Below are positions 55,990-64,000 of a stretch of 64,000 bases of DNA, one piece after another. Position numbers and translations under genes: made by a program. Numbering within the stretch: the first letter of the stretch is position 1; each line of letters opens with the position of its first letter. Under the pieces are notes generated by a model. The model ran no database searches. It was not told where the DNA came from and was given only the letters and a program-made list of their open reading frames with translations. The stretch is from Turnera subulata (lineage: Eukaryota > Streptophyta > Magnoliopsida > Malpighiales > Passifloraceae): NCBI GenBank assembly GCA_028386065.3, contig JAKUCV010004254.1, positions 276,971 through 340,970 of the forward strand. Reading direction: 5' to 3'.

Positions 55990-56730
55990 GTTTGATACTA
56001 GAGTCCTTTCCGACATTCTTTCCTTCAGTTCATCCCTACCCGGCTTAACCCACTTCCCCTCCTTCTTATCCAACTTCTCCACATTGTATAGCCAAGATAG
56101 TCCCTTTAGGGTGAATGTGCATAGGTGACTATCGACTCTGTCCTATTATTACATGTACACTTGGATCCTGTACTTGTAAATAGCTAGCAATAAAGGTAAT
56201 CGTTTAGCATCAGGAAAATTATACCCCTATCTTATCTTTCATTTTGTACACCCAAAATAAATCCCCCAAAGATTCCACCAGAAAGTTATGACAAGATTTA
56301 CTAGTAGGGACTCCTTCCTCCATCTTTGCCTTAGCAACTGGAGTAATGATCGAGCTGAAGCAATTCCATCATTGGGAAAATCAGTAGTCACAACCATTCC
56401 TCTGTCAGCCAAAGCATAGAATCTATTATTTACATATACAACACTACAAAAAAAGGTATATTTTTCGATAATAGTCCACCTTTCCTCTCCCAACCTCCAC
56501 AAGGCCAAATCCTGTTCAGCCATGACTACCATCACCTTCAGCTCGCCCCCTCCCCCACCATGGCTGATATCACGAAAACTAGAACTAGCAGCAACTTGAC
56601 TTGAATGAATAGTGTTATAGTAATAACTGTAACCATCAGGTACAAGGCAATAAGCATACCACATTTCTTGCACTCTGAGGTCATCCTTACATGTTTTGCC
56701 ATTGGGGAGTTCAATGCTTGAAGGATCACA
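55990..56730 (-). pseudogene. F-box/DUF295 pseudogene
   Basis: The minus strand gives ILQALNS, then in shifted frame PNGKTCKDDLRVQEMWYAYC, LALWRLGEERWTIIEKY, VVYVNNRFYALADRGMVV, then after another frameshift near 56300 SLGDLFWVYKMKDKIG, and finally VEKLDKKEGKWVKPGRDELK near 56040. This is the order of the C-terminal two-thirds of F-box genes 1 and 2. The F-box itself is missing beyond 56730, and about 110 bp of unrelated sequence interrupts near 56110-56220. Confidence 0.82.
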
Positions 56731-56965
56731 TCCCCAGGCCGTGAAGATAGCTCGGTTTCAAAAGCAATGGTGTGGTACTGCCCGAAAGACGAGCCGGTTG
56801 GACGGAATAAACAGCCAACTCTTTGATAGAAAAGTGGGTACCTCGAAGCTCAGGAATCCTAACGGAAGGTACTACTATAGGAGGGAGAAGGGTGGAAGAA
56901 CACCAAAAACGGCAAACGGCCCGGAAACTGAGGATGTCCTGATAGTTATTTTGGAGGCCACTAGC
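56731..56965. other. Unassigned sequence before element C
   Basis: Purine-rich sequence of unknown origin; ends with the target repeat ctagc (56961-56965). Confidence 0.4.
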
Positions 56966-57383
56966 TGTTGAATGTGGTGATCCTGTTACTATGGGCTCAA
57001 TGGTGTTTATTTGTCACATGTTGTAATATGTAATAAACTATATTATGGTAGGTATGCAACCTAGAGTCTTCAGGAGATTTTTAGAAAAAAATATGGTCTT
57101 TGTGATGGATAGGCTTGTAACGAAAGTGTTTGTAAACACAAATACTTCTATAAATATGTAACTAGTTGTATGTTGTGATCAGAGTGTATGTTTGTGAGAA
57201 GTGCGTGTAAAGAGAAATGAAAAAAAAATTGTGTGTATGGAACTATCTTCTCCAGGAGTTTGTGTCTTCATCAAATTCTATTTTGTGAGAGTTTTGTGAG
57301 AAAGTTAAGTATTTTTAGTTTCCTTCACCGATCTCTCCTACTATTTAGCATCTTTGAAATCATGTCCAAAACAAAAACCAACA
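56966..57383 (+). repeat. 5' LTR of element C
   Basis: 418 bp, TG...CA ends. A TATA-like tataaatat lies near 57150. Confidence 0.92.
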
Positions 57384-57384
57384 A

Positions 57385-57397
57385 TTGGTAGCAGAGC
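57385..57397 (+). other. Primer-binding site of element C
   Basis: TTGGTAGCAGAGC, one base after the LTR; close to the initiator-Met primer site TGGTATCAGAGC. Confidence 0.75.
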
Positions 57398-57518
57398 TTT
57401 CTTCTTTTGGGACCCTACATTTTTTCATAAATGGTTTCCATAAACCGTGAAATTGTCTCCACAGAGTAGGTTATTTCTTTACAGGTCCTGTCCTTTTGAT
57501 TTGTTAGAAACCAAGAAG

Positions 57519-57980
57519 ATGATTTCTGATTGGGAGATCATTGCAAGGTTGAGGGAGATTCTTCAATGTTCTAATCTTGACACAATGACAACAAAGATGT
57601 TGTACCAGAAGCTGGAAGAAGAGTTCGACTTGGATTTGTCGGACAGAAAATCGTTTATCATAAATCAGGTGATTTTGTTCCTTGAAAGTGATGAGCTTGG
57701 GAACAATGAAAATGAAGAAATTGAGGATGTTGAAGATGCTGAATCTGAGATAACAAATGGCTCTGATTTGGCTGTAATTGATGAAAATGAAGGTTTGATT
57801 GGTAAGAGTTATGAACTTACTAAAAATGATGAATGTTTGGATGATTTTGGATTAATTGATGAAGTGGTTATGCATGATAAGATTCTTACTGTTTTTAGTC
57901 CTGAAAATGGTACTGAATCAATTTTGTTGTTTGTGAGAATTTGTGTTTGGAGTTTAAAGATTTCTCCAATTGCAAATTAA
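57519..57980 (+). CDS. Captured DEK_C-like domain ORF in element C
   Basis: Frame of 153 residues from ATG 57519. Residues about 1-58 (MISDWEIIARLREILQCSNL, TTKMLYQKLEEEFDLDLSDR, FIINQVILFL) resemble the DEK C-terminal-like domain at the N-terminus of plant SWIB/UAF30-type proteins, a small DNA- or chromatin-binding helical domain. An acidic stretch (NENEEIEDVEDAESE) follows, as in those proteins, but no SWIB domain is present. The source gene is thus probably a SWIB-domain gene of the host (inference). The primer site lies 120 bp upstream and the 5' LTR would supply the promoter. Confidence 0.65.
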   Translation: MISDWEIIARLREILQCSNLDTMTTKMLYQKLEEEFDLDLSDRKSFIINQVILFLESDELGNNENEEIEDVEDAESEITNGSDLAVIDENEGLIGKSYELTKNDECLDDFGLIDEVVMHDKILTVFSPENGTESILLFVRICVWSLKISPIAN

Positions 57981-58345
57981 TTGAAGTTGGGAGTGAAAAT
58001 GGTAGTTCAAGATCAAAAACACAGAATGTTGTTGAAATTGAATGTGTGAATGAAGAGTTTGTTGACTGTAAAATTCTGGAAATTCATGGAAATGGTAAAA
58101 AGCTGAAAATCAAAGGGTGGAAAGAACTTGACAACGTCAGCAGTAACTTGAGCAACAATTTTGATATAGAGGATGTGATCAGATGGAGGCATGAGATGAT
58201 GCAGTTCATATCTGTTGTATTTTTCTTCCATGATAAATATGCAGATAAGGCTTTAAAAAAGTTTAAGATAAAGACAAACTTAGGACAACCTACCCATCAT
58301 ATGTTGGAGCAAAAAAAATGTGGAGATAAGAGGAATTGCAGCTGA
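57941..58345 (+). CDS. Second frame of element C, unknown
   Basis: Overlaps the end of the DEK_C frame in another phase and continues with FDIEDVIRWRHEMMQFISVV and a basic tail. No in-frame ATG near its left edge is needed if a frameshift joined it to the previous frame. I do not recognise it; its amino-acid composition is protein-like. Confidence 0.35.
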   Translation: MCLEFKDFSNCKLIEVGSENGSSRSKTQNVVEIECVNEEFVDCKILEIHGNGKKLKIKGWKELDNVSSNLSNNFDIEDVIRWRHEMMQFISVVFFFHDKYADKALKKFKIKTNLGQPTHHMLEQKKCGDKRNCS

Positions 58346-58374
58346 AGCGTGAAGATAACAGTATCAAGGGGGAG

Positions 58375-58666
58375 TGTTGAATGTGGTGATCCTATTACTA
58401 TGGGCTCAATGGTGTTTATTTGTCACATGTTGTAATATGTAATAAACTATATTATGGTAGGTATGCAATCTAGAGTCTTCAGGAGATTTTTAGAAAATAA
58501 GATGGTCTTTGTGATGGATAGGCTTGTAACGTGGAAGTGTTTGTAAATTTGTGTCTTCATCAAATTCTGTTTTGTGAGAGTTTTATGAGAAAGTTTGGTA
58601 TTTTTAGTATCCTTCTCTCCTAATATTTAGCATCTTTAAAATCATATCCAAAACAAAAAACCAACA
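58375..58666 (+). repeat. 3' LTR of element C
   Basis: 292 bp. The block about 57134-57256 of the 5' LTR, which includes its TATA-like sequence, is missing here; elsewhere identity is high. Confidence 0.92.
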
Positions 58667-59284
58667 CTAGCCATCTTCTCTAGGAGCTCGAGCAGAAGAT
58701 CGGCCCAGCGGCAAGAATGCGGAGAGGTTCGAGCACGACAAGCCGTGGTGGTTGGTTTCTTCTGTTGTATTTGTAAAAAAGCTAGCTAGGGCACAAACAA
58801 GAACACCGAATTCTTCTAAAGAAATGTAACAAATATCCAAAAGTCCACTAAGCCTTACCTGACTCTGGTCGAGATGGATCAACCTATTGGTCTTCTTATA
58901 CCAGGTCGGCCTACGGCTAGAGTAGGGCCACTGAAACGTAAATATTGATTTATGTAAAAAACATAAACAATAATCGCTTCTAATATTATAATTTAATTAG
59001 TCTCAAGATTCAAAATTAAATTAAGCCAAACATAAGGTTTAGAGTAAATTAAAGCAAACATATTTAGATGACTAATAAATACCACTGTTAGTGCTAACTG
59101 AGTGCAAAATATCCTACTCTTAAACTAAATTTTAAATAATTCAGTCAAATTTGAGGAGTTTTCAGGCGATAAAATTGTTTAAAAATAAACTCTACATAGG
59201 GCTTTGGGCCTCCCTTTCTATTAGAATTTTTTTAAAAAAGAACTAATATCTATTCATATATTATTTTGTATGATGTTGTTGAAT
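58667..59284. other. Intergenic, nothing certain
   Basis: The first 260 bases are GC-richer, with a minus-strand frame (LSGLLDICYISLEEFGVLV) that I cannot assign. The rest is AT-rich without genes. Confidence 0.4.
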
Positions 59285-61060
59285 TAAAGGCACAACTGAT
59301 TTGTTTTTGGCAACACAGACTCCTCAGTGGCGCAACTACAGCAGGAAATTGAATCCCTTGAATTGATTGCTGAAACTAGATCCCTGCTCTCCCAAGAAAC
59401 CGAAGATCTATTCCAAAAGAAAGACAACTTCTCCAAAGAATCAAAGCTCAAAGAAATCACTTGGAGGCAAAAATCTAGCAATCGGTGGCTAAGACTAGTG
59501 GACAGAAACACGCGTTTCTTTCACCTTTCTGCTTGTGCAAGAGGTCGGAGAAATATCTCTTCTATCCTAGTCGGCTATACTGTGCTCCAAGAACCGAATC
59601 AGATCAAAAGTGAAGCCTCATCTTTCTTCTCCAATCTTTATAGCGAGCCCATCCCTGTACGCCCCTCTATTGGCAATATTCCCCTCCCAAAACTTGATCC
59701 TCAGTCATCTCTTGCACTTGAATAGCCTATCACCATGGAAAAAATTAAAGCCGCTATTTGGGAATGCGACAGTGACAAGGCCCCTGGCCCAGACGGTCTA
59801 AATTTTTTGTTTTACAAAAAATGTTGGGACCTCTTTAAATTTGACCTGTTTGATATCATTGGCGAATTCTTTGCCACAGGTTCCCTTCCAAAAGGCTTGA
59901 ACTGCTCATATATTACATTGGCTGCAAAGAAAAAAGAATCCGAGACCTTTGATGATTACAGACCCAACACCCTCGTCGGAGGTATCTACAAGATTATTTC
60001 AAAAATCCTCTCCCTTCGTTTGAAGGCAGTCCTCTCCTCTATCATCAATAGTCACCAATCAGCATTCGCAGAGGGAAGATACATTCTTGATGGCGCTTTA
60101 CTTGCCTCTGAGGTGGTTCAACGCCTCAAAAAATTTAAAGACCAGGCTATCATTTGGAAGCTCGACTTCTGCAAAGCTTTCGATTCCATATCGTGGGATT
60201 ACTTATTGCAAGTCCTAAATGCTATGGGTTTTGGCAAGAAGTGGATCTCTTGGATTCAAGCATGTCTCCAGACTTCCAAACTCTCTGTTCTCATCAACGG
60301 TTCCCCATCTCCAGATTTTTTTATGAGTAGTAAAAAGCAGATCAACACTCCCTTCTCAATCTTAAGTGCGTACTTAGATGCTTTGAGCTTCTCTCAGGTC
60401 TATGTATAAATTTTCACAAGAATGCCTTGGTGGGCATCAATATTGAAGCCGATGAGGTCCATTCGCTAGCAGTAACTTTCCATTGTAAGGCTGACTTCCT
60501 CCCATTTAATTACCTTGAACTTCCTATTGGCGCAAGCATGCATAAGACTGCAAACTGGAACCCCATCATTGACAAAATTAGGAGGAAATTAAAAGCATGG
60601 AAATCAAAATTTCTGTCCACTACGGGCAGGGTTACTTTAATAAGGTCATTCCTCTCCTCTCTTCCTCTTTATTTCTTATCCCTTCAAAAAATTCTCTCTC
60701 ACAAAGTGCTCTCTGACCTGGAAAAACATCATCCTCTCTTCTTCCCCTAACAGCCAAACCTCAATCCCACTTTCTGAAGAAATCAGTGTCAAGGTTGGCT
60801 GCGGTTACTCCATCAGTTTCTGGCCAGATGTATGGTGTTCATTAGGTTGACCTCGAACCTGCTTCCCTCGCCTGTTCCAGATCTCCCTCCTTCCTGATGC
60901 GTCCCTCGCAGATTTTCACAACAGGCTAATCTCTTCTCCTATTGAAAAGTGGCCATGGCGTTGCCATACTCTTGGGAAAGAAATGATTGGCTTCTCATCC
61001 AAGACGAACTGAAAGATGTCACCTTATCCCCCTCGGCAGCCGACTCTTTTCAATTTGGGG
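59285..61060 (+). mobile_element. LINE M, endonuclease-RT linker, RT and zinc-binding part
   Basis: Plus frame with the linker WRQKSSNRWLRLVDRNTRFF, RT motifs DSDKAPGPDGLNFLFYKKCW, YRPNTLVGGIYKIISKIL, SAFAEGRYILDG and LDFCKAFDSISWDYL, then a break near 60320-60430 that removes the catalytic YADD block. It resumes in KIRRKLKAWKSKFLSTTGRV and SFLSSLPLYFLSL, then SISFWPDVWC near 60810. Stops and frameshifts make it dead. No 3' tail is found, and its ends at about 59285 and 61060 are breakpoints. Confidence 0.88.
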
Positions 61061-61575
61061 GGAAATAGAATTAATGTCAAAATTAGGAGGGATAGAAAAC
61101 ACAGTACACACAAGTGGGAAAGAAAACACCAACGAGTGGCCTGTAATCTTTTGTTAGAAAACTAAGTTACATTATCCAACATTCCAACTCAACTGGTTCT
61201 GAAGATTTTGTGGAGAAATGATTCTGAAGCTTACACAATATACTAGAGTCTACAAGAATCAAGAATGAAGAACTCATACGTCATGCCTTTAAGGTTTGCT
61301 CATGCTATTGCTAATTGAAGCTAAATGCTAACTTGGTAAGTTTAAATTCTTTCTTTTTGGTGCATAGTCCTTAGGCTACAATCGGTTATCCCAAAAATTA
61401 TATCTACATCTAAAATCTATAAACAAAAAGCGTTTTAAATTGGTTGGCTTCTTAAGATATTGTGGTTATTGTTGGCTGAAACATCTAACTTCTAAGCTAA
61501 AATGAGAATGTGCCCACTAGTTATTTGATCTAATGCCACAACGATCATTACTTGATTCTTTTGGCCAATTTGCAG
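61061..61575. other. Intergenic or intron sequence upstream of the FBA fragment
   Basis: AT-rich without genes; ends in tttgcag (61575), a good 3' splice site for the following exon-like block. Confidence 0.45.
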
Positions 61576-62615
61576 GTGAAAGTTGGAATACAAAGAGCTG
61601 AAGAATTTGGCGATTTTGAGGAGTGGTTTAATTACAGGCTATCAAGCGCAGCTCCTGAAACATGTGCTGATTTCCTTGGAAGTTTTGTTGCCGATGAAAC
61701 AAAATCGCCATTTGCAAAGGGCAGAAAATGGCTTGTTTGGAAATTCGAGGTACAAATTTGGAAATACAACCAACTTCTCTTCATTTAAATCCTACATAAC
61801 TTCCCTGTTTTGTCTGTTCAAGTTCTTCACATGTATCTTGAGTATGATACTGGTGAACATAAATGAGCTAATGCATCAAGTGTGGCTCCTTCGTTCTTTA
61901 ATTCTTGGAATATTGTACATCAACCAGCTATGTCTGTTCCACGTTAAAACATCTTCCCAGTTCAAAATTTACTTTAGGATTTTACAAGTTGCTCTCTATA
62001 TATGGCTCTCAAGCTACTGGAAAAGGTTATGGAGGTATTCAAATTCTTGTATTAGGTATGGAGGACAAGCCTTCGTGGAAGCATGTTGATTCTACTCATC
62101 TTGAAAGCTTTGACAAAAATGATCTTATCCAGGTATGGACTGTAGAAGGAGTCGTTCACATTGCGAAAATAAGCACGAGTCAATCACGGGATCACGAGGT
62201 GATGTCATTCGATCTGGATACCGAGAGTTTCCGTGGTCATAAACTCATGCCGAGGTCTGTGTTCCCGGATGGCTCTGCTGTTTCCTTCGCTCTAGCAAAC
62301 GATGAGCTGCATGTATTGGGGTTGAAAGACTGTCAGGAAGGTAAGTTCTATGGTACGAAGACAACAATTCCATTGCCATTCTTGAAAGAAAATCCAGAAA
62401 TGAGAAGAAAACTTAGGGTTAGGTCTATTTCATTGCATGGACAAAAGATTTGGTTTTGTTGGGAAAATTGTAGTGCATTTATTTACTACATTCGTGAAAA
62501 AAGGAAGGGCCCAGAGGCATGTGTTGGGCGGAATGACAAGCGTACTTCTGTTGCATATCGATCTAGCTTGGTAACATTCAAAGGAATGAGACCCCAACCA
62601 TTGGAGGAAAGCTGA
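61576..62615 (+). pseudogene. F-box-associated-domain gene fragment
   Basis: Exon-like block 61576-61749 (VKVGIQRAEEFGDFEEWF to KWLVWKFE, bounded by gcag and gtac) and a larger block from about 61960 to the stop at 62615. The latter reads FYKLLSIYGSQATGKGYGGI, ILVLGMEDKPSWKHV, VEGVVHIAKIS, VMSFDLDTESFRGHKLMP and ALANDELHVLGLKD, the order expected of an F-box-associated interaction domain (FBA type 1). No F-box or start codon is present upstream, where LINE M ends. The two blocks do not join in phase with the splice sites I can see. Either a lost 5' end or an unusual gene model; I favour a fragment. Confidence 0.5.
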
Positions 62616-62639
62616 AGTATGGGATATTGATATTCATAT

Positions 62640-62940
62640 GAGCCAACTAATAAAATTTTTAATTGTTACGTTAAATTTAGTTTCTTTTTTCTTTTTCGTG
62701 TTGGAGTGTGCCAGACACTAATTTTTATCACAACTGTTCTTCTTTCAACACTGTTTTTTATATATATATATAATTTCTCTTTGAACTGATTTCCTAGAGG
62801 ATATATAATCCTGTTTAGATTATATTATAGGCTTCTTGCAAGAAAGAGAAGACCTAGAATATGAGAAAGCATTTCTTCCTTGAAATCAGACCTAAAGCAA
62901 CTCAAAAGAGGGATTAACTGAAAGCTAATGGATACTACTT
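62640..62940. repeat. Dispersed segment, copy 3 of 3
   Basis: More diverged match to 1-300 and 50700-50930, for example ttccttgaaatcagacctaa. As in copy 1, it follows an F-box-associated-domain fragment, though here on the plus strand. Confidence 0.65.
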
Positions 62941-63330
62941 TGCTGCTTTTAAGCCTTCTACTTGTAGAGAGTAAAGTCACAATTACAACTAAAACATCAA
63001 TCATCATACTCCGGATAAATGACTAAATATTTAACGATTGTTGAGTCTTGGACTGAATTAGATATCAAGATGTGAATGCATATAGAAGTAGAGATAGGAG
63101 ACCAAGATGTCAGCATTATTGGAGTTGAGGCTGCAGGTTTTCGCCTGGATAGAGGGAAGCATGCTATAGATTTAGACGAAATAAATTCCATTCTTTACAT
63201 TCATGAATTTTGGTGCATTCACTTAGCCACGAACCATTTGTTGCAGGATGAGGAAGGGCAGACATAGACACACATATAGCATAAAGTGCTAATTGAAAGG
63301 CAATAAGTTCATAATTCCTCCGTACATCGA
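62941..63330. other. Downstream region of the thioredoxin gene
   Basis: No gene recognised; includes the presumed 3' UTR of the minus-strand thioredoxin gene. Confidence 0.5.
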
Positions 63331-63888
63331 TCATGCCACTGCAACCACTACTGTTGCGTGTGTTTCTGTGAGCTTCTGCAGCTCGTCTTTGTTAGCAGCA
63401 CCCACAAACCTATCCACTATGCGTCCATCTTTCATGAATATGAAAGTGGGCGTTGAGTCCACTCCGCAATCCACAACAACAGGCTAAAAGACAATAGACA
63501 GTAACTAATCAGATAACGGCCTTAGAGAATAAAGAGAAAAATAAGAAGTTTGAATATATGCAGTTAATTACCTTCAATTCATCCACATCCACCATCAAGA
63601 AAATGACATTTGTAAACTTCTTAGCCAACTCATCAAGAACAGGGGCCATGAACTTACAGGATTCACAACATGAAGCAGTAAAACCCACCACAATCTAATC
63701 CAATAACAAAAAAGAAAGAACCCAGCAAATAAAATCAGGCAAAGGATCATGAAACCAATGCAAATAAGAAAGAGGGTTTGCTTTGTTAAAATCATACACA
63801 CCAGTTTGTTGGACTTTGGTCCCTCAGACATCTGGTGGTGCCACGTTCGCAGGTCGCGGCAGGCAATCACTTGTCCCTCCTCGGCCAT
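63331..63888 (-). CDS. Thioredoxin h-like protein with CCESC active site
   Basis: Three exons on the minus strand: 63888-63802 (MAEEGQVIACRDLRTWHHQM), 63694-63572 (IVVGFTASCCESCKFMAPVL) and 63483-63331 (PVVVDCGVDSTPTFIFMKDG, stop TGA), with GT-AG introns; 120 residues. The fold markers of h-type thioredoxins are present: FTAS before the active site, P after it, D in VDVDELK, and the cis-proline STPTF. The usual WCGPC is CCESC: both redox cysteines remain, while W, G and P are replaced. Such a change should alter redox potential and partner choice. Stroma-type transit sequence is absent, so cytosolic. A pseudogene copy lies at 49984-50430. Confidence 0.88.
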
Positions 63889-64000
63889 GTTCTTCTCTGC
63901 AACTAAAATTAATACAGTATTTGGGTGTTCTTTGCAAGCAGGAAAAGGGTTTGATCAGATGGGTGCTTTAAGCTATATATGGAAACATTGTCCAAAAATA
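63889..64000 (-). other. Upstream region of the thioredoxin gene (partial)
   Basis: Only 112 bases of leader/promoter are in the window; tatatata-free near the gene, with agctatatat about 80 bases upstream of the ATG (plus 63970-63980) as a weak TATA candidate. Confidence 0.3.

Larger units (their letters stand above)
56966..58666 (+). mobile_element. Compact non-autonomous LTR element C with a host domain
   Basis: Complete 1.7-kb element. LTRs are tgttgaatgtggtg...ccaaca at 56966-57383 and 58375-58666, with ctagc target repeats (56961-56965 and 58667-58671). The primer site ttggtagcagagc follows LTR 1, and the polypurine tract caagggggag precedes LTR 2. The 3' LTR lacks about 125 bp present in the 5' LTR. 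The inside has no gag-pol but carries a DEK_C-like coding sequence. Copia-like priming features are inferred from PBS and PPT. Confidence 0.93.

Noticed and set aside
1..64000. A self-contained new defence or biosynthetic gene cluster
   Set aside because: The few intact genes (two F-box/DUF295 genes and one thioredoxin) are ordinary plant genes separated by transposons; nothing suggests that they form one system.

Overview
The window is plant nuclear DNA, most likely from a eudicot. The evidence is SKIP23-type F-box/DUF295 genes, a three-exon h-type thioredoxin gene with GT-AG introns, an NTF2-like gene start, tRNA-primed LTR retrotransposons, LINEs with RRM-type ORF1, MITEs, a tRNA-derived SINE, and an inserted piece of plastid DNA carrying rpl2 and clpP. 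The species cannot be fixed. The very divergent clpP next to rpl2 suggests a lineage with a rearranged, fast-evolving plastome.

Layout. 1-905 holds the 3' flank and a broken F-box gene. 906-21300 is a stack of insertions: a minus-strand LINE (906-2612 and 19747-21300), inside it a short plus-strand retroposon (2613-2773 and 19352-19740), inside that LTR element A (2779-19346, 2.9-kb LTRs), and inside A LTR element B (6547-14616, 3.5-kb LTRs). Exact target duplications mark the outer retroposon and both LTR elements, and removing the inserts restores reading frames. 22065-23225 is an apparently intact F-box/DUF295 gene. 24190-24525 is the promoter and start codon of a lost paralog, split by a SINE. 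24526-36390 is a plus-strand LINE cut by LTR element D (24808-32578, minus strand, tRNA-Arg-like primer site) and by a second insertion. 36816-37655 is a long-terminal-inverted-repeat element with a MITE inside. 38514-39722 is a second intact F-box/DUF295 gene.

40866-42120 is plastid-derived DNA with two different clpP pieces and an rpl2 piece. It is followed by a minisatellite holding a Stowaway-like MITE. 44098-46142 is a solo LTR inserted at the TATA box of a truncated NTF2 gene. 47282-49983 is the 3' half of a Ty1/copia element lying in a thioredoxin pseudogene. 51053-55592 is a 3'-truncated copia element with five nonsense mutations. 55990-56730 is an F-box/DUF295 pseudogene. 56966-58666 is a compact, fully bounded LTR element that carries a DEK_C-like host domain. 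59285-61060 is a LINE fragment, 61576-62615 an F-box-associated-domain gene fragment, and 63331-63888 a thioredoxin gene with a CCESC active site.

Only the two F-box/DUF295 genes and the thioredoxin gene look functional. The most unusual signals are two arrays of short inverted repeats whose stems change in a compensating way: one in the LTR of element A, one inside element D. Next are the parallel intron-like layout of the A and B LTRs, antisense reading frames inside A, and the captured DEK_C domain. All coordinates come from reading by eye. No database search was run.
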